Shown piece by piece: positions 44,903 through 53,956 of a stretch of 64,000 bases of DNA. The notes under the pieces are model-generated. The model was not told where the DNA came from, did not search any database, and saw only the letters and a program-made list of their open reading frames with translations. Location: NCBI GenBank assembly GCA_017640605.1, contig JAEPQH010000006.1:1-64000 (forward strand), written 5' to 3'. A program made the position numbers and the translations under genes. The stretch's first letter is position 1. Each line of letters opens with the position of its first letter. This DNA is from Balneolaceae bacterium. GTDB taxonomy: Bacteria > Bacteroidota > Rhodothermia > Balneolales > Balneolaceae.

Positions 44903-45784
44903 ATGACACATCTTAAGCATATAGCAACACTCTTAGTCCTGACCTTTTTCATTATGTCTTGTGATAAGGATGACGACTCCCCCACTCTTAGCACTCCATC
45001 TTTGAGCCAAAAAGAAAAAGTCGCTATCTTTTTTAAGGCGATAAACGAGCGCGATGTAGCAACCATACAAGAGTTGGTAACAGAAGACTATATACAACAC
45101 AACCCTTTTATTCCAACTGGAAGAGATGCCTTTGTGCAACTTTTGACCACCGTTTTAGAAGACAATGGCACGCAAGTTCAGAATATTCGAGTTATAGAAG
45201 ACGCTAATTTTGTCGCAATACACAATCTATGGACCAATGCTGCTCCTTTTGGTGCTGATACCGTGGTTACTTTTGACATTCTTCGTTTTGATGCGAATGG
45301 AAAGATAGCAGAACATTGGGATGCAATACAACCTTGGGAATTTCCTACAGCTAATGGAAACACCATGACGGATGGAGCAACAACCATTACTAACTTGGAT
45401 GAAACAGTAGCAAATAAAGCTTTAGCGGTAAACATAATCCAAGATGTGCTCATGGGGCAAAACCCAAGCAACATCACCAATTATATTGCTGAAGATTATC
45501 TTCAACACAACCCTCAAATCGACAATGGTCTACAAGGGATTCAGGATGCCGTGGCTTATCTAACTTCTATCAATAATATGTTTCAATACAATACCATTTA
45601 CAAAGTAATTGGAGAAGGAAACTTTGTTTTGACAATAAGCGAGGGAACTTGGAACGGTACTTCTAATGCATTTTACGATTTGTTTAGAATGGAAAATGGC
45701 AAAGCAGTTGAGCATTGGGATGTGATTCAACCTGTGCCTACCGAGAATTTAGCAAATGATAACGGAATGTTTGGTGGGTTTTAA
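44903..45784 (+). CDS. SnoaL/NTF2-like two-domain lipoprotein
   Basis: This 293-residue protein has a lipobox FIMSC (acylated Cys near 20). Two SnoaL-like domains follow, about 30-150 (EDYIQHNPFIPTGRDAF, AEHWDAIQPW) and 165-290 (EDYLQHNPQIDNGLQG, VEHWDVIQPVP). SnoaL-like polyketide-cyclase/NTF2 folds bind small hydrophobic molecules and may be enzymes or carriers, and this subgroup is uncharacterised. It is an intact paralogue of the broken gene immediately upstream, so the pair arose by tandem duplication. Confidence 0.85.
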   Translation: MTHLKHIATLLVLTFFIMSCDKDDDSPTLSTPSLSQKEKVAIFFKAINERDVATIQELVTEDYIQHNPFIPTGRDAFVQLLTTVLEDNGTQVQNIRVIEDANFVAIHNLWTNAAPFGADTVVTFDILRFDANGKIAEHWDAIQPWEFPTANGNTMTDGATTITNLDETVANKALAVNIIQDVLMGQNPSNITNYIAEDYLQHNPQIDNGLQGIQDAVAYLTSINNMFQYNTIYKVIGEGNFVLTISEGTWNGTSNAFYDLFRMENGKAVEHWDVIQPVPTENLANDNGMFGGF

Positions 45785-45797
45785 AAATTAAAAAATT

Positions 45798-46385
45798 ATG
45801 AAGAAAGCACTGATAATAAATGCGCATCAGGAATATCCTTTTGCGAAAGGCGAATTGAATAAAGAAATCGCTAAAAGAATTGGAGAACACCTTCAAAGTG
45901 TGGGTTATGAAATAAAAACCACCACCATGAAAGATGATTGGCAGGCAGAAGAAGAGGTTGAAAAACACACCTGGGCAGATGTAGTCATCTTACAATCGCC
46001 AGCAAACTGGATGGGATTGCCTTGGAGTTTCAAGAAATACATGGACGAAGTTTATACAGCGGGAATGTTTGGCACTATGAGTCAGAATGATGGTAGAACA
46101 GCAGAATCACCGAAAAAGAACTATGGCGGTGGCGGGCTATTACAAAACACCAAATATATGCTTTCGCTCACTTTTAATGCGCCCGAAGAGTCTTTTAATG
46201 ATTCTGATGATTTTTTTGAAGGGAAAACTATCGATGATTTGTTTTTTCCTCAACACATGAATTTCAAATTTTTTGGAATGCAAAAATTGCCAACTTTTGC
46301 TTGCTTTGATGTGATGAAAAATGGTGATATCGAAAATGATTTCAAGAGGCTAGAAACTCATCTTTCCAACCTATTTACGAACTGA
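45798..46385 (+). CDS. NAD(P)H-dependent oxidoreductase, MdaB/flavodoxin-2 type
   Basis: This 195-residue FAD-binding quinone reductase-like protein has KKALIINAHQEYPFAKGELN (2-21) as flavin-phosphate loop, WADVVILQSPANWMGLPW near 56-73 and the flavin-shielding segment YGGGGLLQNTKYMLSLTFNA near 112. The pattern is that of MdaB (modulator of drug activity B), which reduces quinones by two electrons. An HxlR-type regulator lies divergently upstream, a common arrangement for such reductases. The start is an ATG at 45798. Confidence 0.88.
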   Translation: MKKALIINAHQEYPFAKGELNKEIAKRIGEHLQSVGYEIKTTTMKDDWQAEEEVEKHTWADVVILQSPANWMGLPWSFKKYMDEVYTAGMFGTMSQNDGRTAESPKKNYGGGGLLQNTKYMLSLTFNAPEESFNDSDDFFEGKTIDDLFFPQHMNFKFFGMQKLPTFACFDVMKNGDIENDFKRLETHLSNLFTN

Positions 46386-46404
46386 TAATTAGAACAATAT
46401 AAAA

Positions 46405-47274
46405 ATGAAAAACATCATCATCACAGGAAGCAGCAACGGTTTCGGACTGAAAGCTGCCAAAGATTTTGCCGACAAAGGCTATCGGGTTTTTGCTACAATG
46501 CGTAATCCAAGTGGGAAAAATGCAGTTGCATAAGCAGAGTTAGAGAACCATTCTGCCAACATTAAAGTGGTGGATATGGATGTTACCAACGATGCTTCTG
46601 TAAAAGAAGCAATGTCAACTATTCTTGTCGAAGTAGGAAAAATTAATGTCCTTATCAACAATGCAGGGATTATGTATTTAGGAATTACCGAAGCATTCAG
46701 CGTAGAACAAGCCAAATTTCAAATGGAAACCAATTATTTTGGGGCTATTAGAGTAATGCAAGCCATTTTACCATCTATGCGTAAAGCAGGTTCAGGTTTA
46801 ATTATCAATACTTCTTCGTTGGTGGGTCGTATGTCACCACCATTTTTTGGTACTTACACCGCAACTAAACACGCTTTGGAAGGATATTCACAAGCATTGC
46901 GTTACGAAGTTTCAACTTTTGGTGTTGATATTGTCTTGGTTGAACCTGGACCTTTCGGTACAGGATTATTAGCATCAGGTCAAGCACCTGCCCATAAAGA
47001 AGTTTTAGAAACCTATGGTGAATTGGCTGGTGTTCCGTCTGCAATGGGTGAAAATTTTGCTCAAATGCTACAAAGCGAAAACGCACCCGACCCACAATGG
47101 GTAGTAGATGCGTATTTGAAATTGGCAGAACAACCTTTTGGAAGTCGTCCTACAAGAACAGTTGTCGGTATCACTTGGGGAACTGACGAAATCAACAACC
47201 TAACTCAACCTATTCAAGACAGAATTTTGAAAGAAATGCAACTTGAAAGTGTTTTAGGTGGTGTTTCTGGTTAA
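46405..47274 (+). pseudogene. Short-chain dehydrogenase interrupted by an ochre stop
   Basis: The frame starts at ATG 46405 with the Rossmann loop IIITGSSNGFGLKAAKDFA and meets TAA at 46531-46533 after 42 codons. It then continues in the same frame for over 240 codons with DVTNDASVKEAM, NVLINNAGIMYLG, the Ser of NTSSLVGRMSPPF and the catalytic YTATKHALEGYSQ. A single change (for example CAA to TAA) accounts for the interruption. A downstream start at 46567 would lack the nucleotide-binding loop, so the product is probably inactive. Confidence 0.85.
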
Positions 47275-47300
47275 ACTTTAAACTATTATCAATTTAATTA

Positions 47301-47334
47301 AATCACAAGGGTTTCGGTTCTTGTGATTTTTTTT
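47301..47334 (+). terminator. Rho-independent terminator after the SDR pseudogene
   Basis: The 9-bp stem AATCACAAG / CTTGTGATT (47301-47309 and 47320-47328) with a 10-base loop is followed by a T-run to 47334, 27 bases after the stop. Confidence 0.9.
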
Positions 47335-47371
47335 GTCAAGTTTTTCTGTTCGGTATTGTCGTCCTAAAATT

Positions 47372-47446
47372 GGCTACAACGGTCTGCATAAATGGCGTGA
47401 GGGCGCATAGCCATCATGAACATTTTATGCTTTGTTGTGTGCTGCC
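47372..47446. repeat. Imperfect palindrome between the SDR pseudogene and the CDF gene
   Basis: Nested inverted pairs can be read: GGC/GCC (47372-47374, 47444-47446), ACAAC/GTTGT (47376-47380, 47434-47438), GCATAAA/TTTATGC (47386-47392, 47424-47430) and TGGC/GCCA (47393-47396, 47410-47413), with unpaired bases mainly on one side. A folded single strand would have outer and inner stems with asymmetric bulges, as in integron attC sites, although the canonical RYYYAAC/GTTRRRY boxes are not present. Confidence 0.6.
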
Positions 47447-47450
47447 TTTT

Positions 47451-48320
47451 TTATTCATTAGGTTCGATATGAATTAATACATGACCTAAGTTCGGTATTT
47501 CACTTCTCAAGTAGTCTTTTAGTTTATGAGAAATGCGGTGTCCTTTTTTTACTGAAATTTCTCCGTCAACTATTGCGTGCAAATCAACATGGTATTTTAT
47601 TCCTGCTTTTCTGATAAAACATTTTTCTGTCCCTATTATGCCTTCCACTTCAATTGATTTTTCTCGAATTTCTTTTAATAGGTCATCATGCATATGTTCA
47701 TCCATAATCTCTCCCAAAGCTGGTCTAAAAATCAAATAGCTATTGTATAAAATAAATGCAGAAGCTAATAAAGCTGCCCAATCGTCAGCTGTTTCATATC
47801 CTTTTCCGAAAATTAAAGCGATAGAAATTCCAATGAATGCCATAATTGAAGTAATTGCATCACTTCTATGGTGCCAAGCCTCTGCCTTGAGTGAAGTGCT
47901 ATTTGTCTCCTTACTTTTTTTTATTACTATTCTAAAGGACACTTCTTTCCAGATGATAATTACACCAAGTACAATCAAAGTCCAAGATTTTGGAACCTTA
48001 TGAGGTGTCTGAATATTTTGAATGCTTTCGTAGGCAATAATAGTTGCTGATGTTACAAGAAAAGCTACTACTAAGAATGTTATTAGTGGTTCAATTTTTC
48101 CGTGTCCGTATGGATGATTTTTGTCCGCTGGCCGTTTGGCATATTTTAAACCAAATAGCACAAGTAGAGAAGAGAAAATATCGGTTGTTGATTCTATTGC
48201 ATCAGCAATGAGCGCATATGAATTACCAAAGAATCCTGCAAGTCCTTTAATCAAAGCTAAACTGGTGTTTCCAATTATGCTAAAAAATGTAGTTCGTATT
48301 GCAGTTTGTTCGTTAATCAT
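47451..48320 (-). CDS. Cation diffusion facilitator family transporter
   Basis: This antiporter of divalent metals (Zn, Fe, Co, Cd or Mn) has about 289 residues from ATG 48320 (GTG 48341 would add seven). It has six helices, with ALIADAIESTTDIFSSLLVL near helix 2, the YGHGKIEPL loop, and AEAWHHRSDAITSI near helix 5 (HxxxD metal site). A cytoplasmic C-terminal domain (about 200-289) follows. The helix 2 site reads D-x3-E-x2-D-shaped in place of the usual HxxxD, so metal preference may differ. It is flanked by imperfect palindromes, with the recombinase gene downstream on the opposite strand. Confidence 0.9.
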   Translation of the reverse strand: MINEQTAIRTTFFSIIGNTSLALIKGLAGFFGNSYALIADAIESTTDIFSSLLVLFGLKYAKRPADKNHPYGHGKIEPLITFLVVAFLVTSATIIAYESIQNIQTPHKVPKSWTLIVLGVIIIWKEVSFRIVIKKSKETNSTSLKAEAWHHRSDAITSIMAFIGISIALIFGKGYETADDWAALLASAFILYNSYLIFRPALGEIMDEHMHDDLLKEIREKSIEVEGIIGTEKCFIRKAGIKYHVDLHAIVDGEISVKKGHRISHKLKDYLRSEIPNLGHVLIHIEPNE

Positions 48321-48340
48321 TCGGTTTTTCAGGTTGCACA

Positions 48341-48411
48341 CAACATTGGAATATGCTGAACTCTATTCATTATATCCCAGATTTTAAATCAACGAAGCTT
48401 CAGCACAGTTG
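48341..48411. repeat. Imperfect palindrome between the CDF and recombinase genes
   Basis: CAAC (48341) pairs with GTTG (48408-48411), and GCTGAA (48355-48360) with TTCAGC (48399-48404). Next to it, GCACACAAC (48336-48344) is the inverse of GTTGTGTGC (47434-47442), so the CDF gene is bounded by inverted copies of this 9-mer. Support as a recombination site is moderate. Confidence 0.45.
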
Positions 48412-48425
48412 ATGATCTTTAAGTG

Positions 48426-48468
48426 TTATTCATCATATTCTACTAAATAATTAGAATATGATGAATAA
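48426..48468 (+). promoter_or_regulatory. Perfect 17-bp inverted repeat covering the recombinase start codon
   Basis: TTATTCATCATATTCTA (48426-48442) and its exact reverse complement at 48452-48468 are separated by CTAAATAAT. The tandem ATGATG start (48458-48463) lies inside the right arm. In mRNA the hairpin would hide the start codon. On DNA it could be an operator or a binding site of the recombinase itself. Confidence 0.75.
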
Positions 48469-49303
48469 ACACGATTTGCTTTCAAAGTACAAACATCAGC
48501 TTATTCTTAAAAATTTTAGTGATCAAATTGTTTCATCCTATCTAAGTTGTATTCATTTGTTTTTGCGATACGTAAGTAATAATAAACTAACTGAGGTGAC
48601 TGGGGAAGACCTTAGGGTGTATTTTAGCTTTTGTAAAACCGAACTAAAGTATAGCTACTCAACAATGAAACAACATTTAGCGTCGGTCAGATTTTTATAT
48701 CATCATGTTCTAAATAAACCCATCGATTTTGATTTTAATATCAAAATGAAAAAACCTTCAACTATCCCGGAAGTGCTCTCGATTGAAGAAGTGCAACGAT
48801 TCTTAAATACGTTTACCAATCTGAAGCATAAAGCCATTTTCACTCTATGTTATTCGGCCGGTTTAAGAATAGGAGAGATTCTGAATCTGAAGATTAGTGA
48901 TATTGATTCTAATCGAATGCAAATTAGAATCCATCAGGCAAAAGGAAAGAAGGATCGCTATTCCTTGCTATCTCCTAAAGTGTTAGAGATTCTTCGACAA
49001 TATGTTAAAGTCCATAGCCCAAAAGAGTATCTGTTTGAAGGGCAACATGGTGGAAAGTATTCTAGCTCTTCTATCCAGAGCCTAATGAGGAAACACCGGA
49101 AGCTTGCCAACATAAAAAAGAAGGCAACACCGCATACCCTCAGGCACTCATTTGCTACCCATTTGTTAGACAATGGCACCGATATTCGATTTATTCAGGA
49201 ACTTCTGGGGCATGCACACATTTCTACCACTCAAATTTATACACATGTCACTAATCGCAGTGTAAAAGAAATTCAGAGTCCGATTGAGAAGTTGCAGATA
49301 TAA
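48458..49303 (+). CDS. Tyrosine recombinase/integrase
   Basis: This is a 281-residue site-specific recombinase. The N-terminal SAM-like core-binding domain (about 1-95) contains FLRYVSNNKL and the KQHLASVRFLYHHVL helix. The catalytic domain has Arg in YSAGLRIGEIL (about 136), Lys in KGKKDRYSLL (about 162), His-x-x-Arg in TPHTLRHSFATHL (about 228-231), His in LLGHAHISTTQ (about 251-254) and the nucleophile Tyr in IYTHV. All catalytic residues are present. It is shorter than integron integrases and lacks their extra helix. The family is common in Bacteroidota accessory regions. Its start is inside a 17-bp palindrome. Confidence 0.92.
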   Translation: MMNKHDLLSKYKHQLILKNFSDQIVSSYLSCIHLFLRYVSNNKLTEVTGEDLRVYFSFCKTELKYSYSTMKQHLASVRFLYHHVLNKPIDFDFNIKMKKPSTIPEVLSIEEVQRFLNTFTNLKHKAIFTLCYSAGLRIGEILNLKISDIDSNRMQIRIHQAKGKKDRYSLLSPKVLEILRQYVKVHSPKEYLFEGQHGGKYSSSSIQSLMRKHRKLANIKKKATPHTLRHSFATHLLDNGTDIRFIQELLGHAHISTTQIYTHVTNRSVKEIQSPIEKLQI

Positions 49304-49426
49304 CTTCAGGTACTTTAAATGGTTTAAAACAATTGTTATCAGGCATCAGATTACACCATAAGTATATCTTTAAAGGACTTGGCGAAAGGAGTGTGATGTA
49401 TCAAAATGACCTTTGCCATTAACTTA

Positions 49427-49486
49427 AGATTGCCGCGTAGAATGCTTTCAATTGCTAATTAGAGTTTATGGGCTCCTCGCAATGAC
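49427..49486. repeat. Intergenic dispersed-repeat-like element A
   Basis: The stretch begins with GATTGCCGCG and ends with GCTCCTCGCAATGAC. This pair of short ends (in reverse GTCATTGCGAGGAGC...CGCGGCAATC) resembles a repeat family seen between genes in many bacteria. A second, degenerate copy follows at 49561. The gene-free stretch 49304-49689 also contains a segment CTCCGTGTTCTCTGTGTAC at about 49528-49546, and nothing that codes. Confidence 0.5.
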
Positions 49487-49560
49487 TTGAATAGATGTAG
49501 TATTGAACAAGAAATATTCAAAACTACTCCGTGTTCTCTGTGTACTCAGTGGTATAAAAG

Positions 49561-49609
49561 GAGATTGCCGCGTCGATTAAGATAGTGGTTCCGGGCTCTT
49601 TGCAATTAC
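49561..49609. repeat. Intergenic dispersed-repeat-like element B (degenerate copy)
   Basis: GAGATTGCCGCGTCG at the left and GGGCTCTTTGCAATTAC at the right match the ends of element A in the same orientation with several changes. It lies just upstream of the clpC terminator. Confidence 0.45.
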
Positions 49610-49616
49610 TAGATAC

Positions 49617-49646
49617 AAAAAAGCCCGACTCACCGAGCCGGGCTTT
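49617..49646 (-). terminator. Rho-independent terminator of clpC
   Basis: The 12-bp stem AAAGCCCGACTC/GAGCCGGGCTTT (49620-49646, one G-U pair in RNA) is followed on the minus strand by a U-run (A residues 49617-49622). It lies about 45 bases after the clpC stop. Confidence 0.9.
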
Positions 49647-49689
49647 AGTGTTAAAAGTTCGACGTTGAAAGTTCAACGTTCAATGTTCA

Positions 49690-52275
49690 TCAGGCTTTTG
49701 CCTCTTCCGATTCGTCTTTGGTTTCGTCGCTAGAATCGTTTGATGCTTCCGGAGCTTTTTCTTCCACTTCCACCCAATCAAATTCTAAGTCATCGCGCGA
49801 CTTATTCATTTTGATCTTAATGGTTGAACCTTCCGGTTTCTTATGCTCCAGCAATTCTTCAGCTAACGGATCCTCGATATATTTCTGGATCGCTCGCTTA
49901 AGCGGACGAGCACCATATTTCGGATCAAAGCCTTTATCGGTAATGAAGTCTTTAGCACCTTTGGTGATTTCCACAGTGTATCCAATCTCTTTAATGCGAT
50001 CGAATAGCTCCACTGAAAGAATATCGATAATCTGGAAGATATCTGTTTTTTCGAGTGGCTTGAAGGTGATCACATCATCAATTCGATTCAGGAATTCCGG
50101 GTTGAACACTTTTTTCAGGGCATCCTGAATAGTAGTCTTCATCTTAGCGTAATCGAAGGCTGTTTCGTTGATATCAGCAAAACCGATGCCTTTGCCCATA
50201 TTCTTAATATCACGTGCTCCAATGTTGGAAGTCATGATAATAATGGTGTTTCGGAAATCCACACGTCGGCCAAGGCTGTCTGTTAGAATACCGTCATCCA
50301 GCACTTGCAACAGAATGTTGAACACATCCGGATGTGCTTTCTCGATCTCATCAAGTAAAACAACACTGTATGGTTTTCTGCGAACTTTCTCGGTAAGTAC
50401 GCCACCTTCTTCGTAGCCAACATAACCCGGAGGCGCTCCGATCAAACGAGATACAGAGAATTTCTCCATATACTCACTCATATCAATTCTGATCAAGGCT
50501 TCGTCTTTATCGAACAGATATTTGGCAAGTACTTTCGCCATTTCCGTTTTACCAACACCGGTTGGTCCTAAGAAAATAAAAGACCCAATAGGTCGCGACG
50601 GATCTTTCAATCCGGCACGAGTTCGTTGAATGGCTTTCGTTAGTTTAACAATGGCTTCATCCTGCCCAATCACTTTCCCTTTCAGACTTTCCTTCATTTT
50701 CAGAAGTTTCTGTCCTTCGTTCTGGCTGATTTTATTCACAGGAACACCGCTCATCATGGCAATTACAGAAGCAACATCTTCTTCAACTACATCAAAAACG
50801 ATGCTTTCGCTTTCTTTTTCCCATTCACGTTGAGCAACTTCGAGGTCTTCGATTAATCGCTTTTCCTTGTCGCGTAATCGGGCAGCTTCTTCAAAGCGCT
50901 GCTTTTTAACCATCGAGTTTTTCTCAGCACTGGTGGTTTCAATTTCTTCTTCCAGTTGGATGATATGCTTTGGAACAGTGATGTTCGCTAAATGCACACG
51001 CGCACCTGCTTCATCCAACGCATCAATAGCTTTATCCGGTAAAAAGTGATCGGTTACATAACGATCGGTCAATTTTACGCAGGCATCAAGAGCATCCGGT
51101 GTATAGTTCACACTGTGATGCTTCTCATATTTTCCTTTGATCTGATTCAGAATCTCCACCGTTTCTTCAGGCGTGGTTGGATCAACCATGATTTTCTGGA
51201 ATCGTCGTTCTAAAGCGCCGTCTTTTTCGATGAATTGTCGGTACTCGTTCAAAGTAGTGGCACCAATGGCCTGAATATCTCCACGAGCAAGTGCCGGCTT
51301 CAACATGTTCGATGCATCAAGCGAGCCACTTGCACCACCTGCGCCAACGATTGTATGAAGCTCATCGATAAACAGAATCACATTATCAGTTTTTTCGAGC
51401 TCAGTCATCACCGCTTTCATGCGTTCCTCGAACTGACCTCGATATTTTGTACCGGCAACCAATGCTGCCAAATCGAGAGCAATTACTCGTTTGTCGTATA
51501 ACACACGAGAAACTTTGCGTTGTATAATTCGAGCAGCTAGGCCTTCGGCTATGGCCGTTTTACCAACACCGGGTTCTCCAATAAGAACCGGATTGTTTTT
51601 CTTACGTCGACTCAATACCTGAGCCACACGTTCAATTTCTTTATCACGGCCAATAATTGGATCCAATTTTCCTTCTTCGGCCATTTGAGTGAGGTCGCGC
51701 CCGAAGTTATCGAGCACCGGTGTTTTCGATTTGTCCATTCGTTTTTCTCTTGCACTACCGGAACTCTGAGAGCCTTTAGAAGGAGGGGTGCTTGCGCTTG
51801 CTGTCATTGCATCGCCTTCGTCAGAATCTTCACGAGATTTACCGGATATGATTAAATCAAGTTCTTCACGAACAGCGTCGTAGGATACGCTGAACTGTTG
51901 TAAAATTTGAGCTGCAATATTTTCGTCATCTCTTAACAGAGATAATAATAAATGCTCGGTGCCAATCGTGTCGCTTTTATAGAGCTTCGCTTCCAAATAA
52001 GTGATGCGGAGTACTTTTTCGGCCTGCTTGGTAAGCGGGATATTTCCCACTGTAACAGAACCTCCGGTACCTCTCACGGTATCTTCAATGGTTTTCTTAA
52101 GCTTAAATAAGTCGCAATCCAGATTTTTTAATATTCGTACGGCAACACCATCTCCCAGGCGCACAATACCTAAAATTAAATGTTCTGTTCCAATGTAATC
52201 GTGACCAAGTCGTAAAGCTTCCTCTCTACTAAATTGTATAACGTCACGAACTTTACTTGAAAAATTACCCTCCAT
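49690..52275 (-). CDS. clpC: ATP-dependent Clp protease ATP-binding subunit ClpC
   Basis: ClpC is a two-ring AAA+ unfoldase that feeds ClpP. The 861-residue protein has a Clp_N repeat pair (about 1-145, with [17 protein letters not shown] and [14 protein letters not shown]), a Walker A of D1 [13 protein letters not shown] near 227, a UVR-containing middle domain ([15 protein letters not shown] near 455) that marks ClpC and separates it from ClpB, Walker A of D2 [12 protein letters not shown] near 568, and the arginine and sensor motifs of D2. The C-terminal tail is acidic. It is monocistronic with its own terminator. Confidence 0.96.
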   Translation of the reverse strand: MEGNFSSKVRDVIQFSREEALRLGHDYIGTEHLILGIVRLGDGVAVRILKNLDCDLFKLKKTIEDTVRGTGGSVTVGNIPLTKQAEKVLRITYLEAKLYKSDTIGTEHLLLSLLRDDENIAAQILQQFSVSYDAVREELDLIISGKSREDSDEGDAMTASASTPPSKGSQSSGSAREKRMDKSKTPVLDNFGRDLTQMAEEGKLDPIIGRDKEIERVAQVLSRRKKNNPVLIGEPGVGKTAIAEGLAARIIQRKVSRVLYDKRVIALDLAALVAGTKYRGQFEERMKAVMTELEKTDNVILFIDELHTIVGAGGASGSLDASNMLKPALARGDIQAIGATTLNEYRQFIEKDGALERRFQKIMVDPTTPEETVEILNQIKGKYEKHHSVNYTPDALDACVKLTDRYVTDHFLPDKAIDALDEAGARVHLANITVPKHIIQLEEEIETTSAEKNSMVKKQRFEEAARLRDKEKRLIEDLEVAQREWEKESESIVFDVVEEDVASVIAMMSGVPVNKISQNEGQKLLKMKESLKGKVIGQDEAIVKLTKAIQRTRAGLKDPSRPIGSFIFLGPTGVGKTEMAKVLAKYLFDKDEALIRIDMSEYMEKFSVSRLIGAPPGYVGYEEGGVLTEKVRRKPYSVVLLDEIEKAHPDVFNILLQVLDDGILTDSLGRRVDFRNTIIIMTSNIGARDIKNMGKGIGFADINETAFDYAKMKTTIQDALKKVFNPEFLNRIDDVITFKPLEKTDIFQIIDILSVELFDRIKEIGYTVEITKGAKDFITDKGFDPKYGARPLKRAIQKYIEDPLAEELLEHKKPEGSTIKIKMNKSRDDLEFDWVEVEEKAPEASNDSSDETKDESEEAKA

Positions 52276-52384
52276 GTGATAAGTCCTTTAATAATGAAAA
52301 ATTCTATTCTCTTTAGGGCAAAAAACGAGCCAATCAAAAAATTAGTTCATTTCGTTACGAATGTAGGAGAGCGGGTAAGTAAAT

Positions 52385-52408
52385 GCAAACTAAATGACGT
52401 TAGTTTGC
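52385..52408 (-). terminator. Candidate terminator of gpmI
   Basis: A perfect 9-bp inverted repeat GCAAACTAA-ATGACG-TTAGTTTGC begins right after the gpmI stop. On the minus strand it is followed by ATTTACTT, a poor U-run, so termination strength is uncertain. Confidence 0.5.
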
Positions 52409-53926
52409 TTAAAAAAGGGGAGTGCCTGTCATTTCTTCAGGTTGATCGATCTCCATCAATTTAAGCAAAGTAGGTGCTACATCGGCAAGTATTCCCTGTT
52501 TTAGCGTAATATCTTCCGGGTGATTTACGATAATTGCGGGAACCGGAGCCGTGGTGTGCGCGGTGTGAGCGCTGCCATCAGGTTTTGTCATTTGATCTGA
52601 GTTTCCGTGATCGGCAATAATCAACGTTCGGTATCCATGCTCGCTGGCTGATTCCACTACTCGTTTTAGTTGAAGATCTACCGCTTCTACTGCTGCGATG
52701 GCTGCATTCATATCGCCGGTGTGGCCAACCATGTCGGGATTGGCAAAATTCAGAATTACTAAGTCGTAATAATCTCGTTGAAGTTGCTCTATTAAAGCAT
52801 CGCCTACTTCGGGGGCGCTCATTTCCGGTTGTAAATCATAAGTAGCAACTTTTGGACTTGGTATCACCAAACGATCTTCGCCTTCATTAGGCACTTCTTC
52901 GCCACCGTTAAAGAAATAAGTTACATGTGGGTACTTTTCAGTTTCAGCGATACGGAATTGCTTCAGTCCTTTTTTACTCACCCACTCGCCCAAAGTATTG
53001 GTAAGTATTTGCGGGGGATAGGCAACGTGAACGTGTTCGAAGGTTGCATCATACTGAGTAAAGCAGGTGTAATGAAGATTTAAATCAGCAACTACTTCAA
53101 ACTCATCGAATCCTTTTTCGGTAAATGCTCTGGTGATTTCTCTTGCCCGATCACCCCGAATATTGTAGAAGATTACTGTGTCATCTTTTTCAATTCTTGA
53201 TTCCTGACCCGAATTCAAAAGCACGGGATCAATGAATTCATCGGTTTTGCCGTTCGCATAGCTGCTTTCGAAGGCTTCATCCGCAGAATTAAAAGATGTG
53301 CCTTTGCCGTGTACTAATAAATCGTAACCCTTTTGAACACGCTCCCAACGGTTATCACGATCCATAATGTAGTATCGACCTACGATGGAAGCAATTTCTC
53401 CAACGCCAATTTCGTCTGCTTTCTGCTGAAATTGTTTCGCGTAGTTTATTCCGGATTCGGGAGCTGTATCACGTCCATCAGTAAAAGCGTGTACGTACAC
53501 ATTTTCGATACCGTGATTTTTGCAAAGCTTAAGAAGTGCAAATAAATGATCGTTATGGCTGTGTACGCCGCCATCGGAGAACAAACCCATTAAATGGATC
53601 TTGTTTTTCTTTTTGGCAGAATTAATGGCTTTGAGTAGTTCCTCATTTTCGAAGAAATCGCCATCTCGAATGTCTTTATTAATGCGAGATAGAGCTTGCC
53701 AAACAATGCGACCTGCCCCAATATTCAAATGGCCAACTTCGGAGTTACCGAACTGGCCATCTGGAAGTCCTACTTGTTCCCCGCTTGCAAGTAATTGAGT
53801 GCGTGGGCATGATTCTACAAGTGAATCATAAAACGGTTTGTGCGCCTTATCAATAGCGCTAACCTCGGGGTTCTCCGCGATTCCGAACCCATCTAAAATT
53901 ACTAGCATTGCTTTTGAATTTTTCAT
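52409..53926 (-). CDS. gpmI: 2,3-bisphosphoglycerate-independent phosphoglycerate mutase
   Basis: This metalloenzyme of the alkaline-phosphatase superfamily interconverts 3- and 2-phosphoglycerate. The 505-residue protein has VILDGFGIAENPE near 9-21 (metal Asp), the phosphorylated Ser in PDGQFGNSEVGHLNIGAG near 56-73, HAFTDGRDT near 128, and FANPDMVGHTG and IADHGNSDQM near 400-440 for the second metal site. The start is an ATG at 53924-53926, 30 bases downstream of rpsT on the same strand. Confidence 0.96.
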   Translation of the reverse strand: MKNSKAMLVILDGFGIAENPEVSAIDKAHKPFYDSLVESCPRTQLLASGEQVGLPDGQFGNSEVGHLNIGAGRIVWQALSRINKDIRDGDFFENEELLKAINSAKKKNKIHLMGLFSDGGVHSHNDHLFALLKLCKNHGIENVYVHAFTDGRDTAPESGINYAKQFQQKADEIGVGEIASIVGRYYIMDRDNRWERVQKGYDLLVHGKGTSFNSADEAFESSYANGKTDEFIDPVLLNSGQESRIEKDDTVIFYNIRGDRAREITRAFTEKGFDEFEVVADLNLHYTCFTQYDATFEHVHVAYPPQILTNTLGEWVSKKGLKQFRIAETEKYPHVTYFFNGGEEVPNEGEDRLVIPSPKVATYDLQPEMSAPEVGDALIEQLQRDYYDLVILNFANPDMVGHTGDMNAAIAAVEAVDLQLKRVVESASEHGYRTLIIADHGNSDQMTKPDGSAHTAHTTAPVPAIIVNHPEDITLKQGILADVAPTLLKLMEIDQPEEMTGTPLF

Positions 53927-53956
53927 GGGTGGTTACCTCAAGGGTTCGGGATGGAG

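Noticed and set aside
47372-47446. Canonical integron attC site
   Set aside because: The nested stems resemble attC, but the RYYYAAC/GTTRRRY core boxes are missing, so it is reported only as attC-like.
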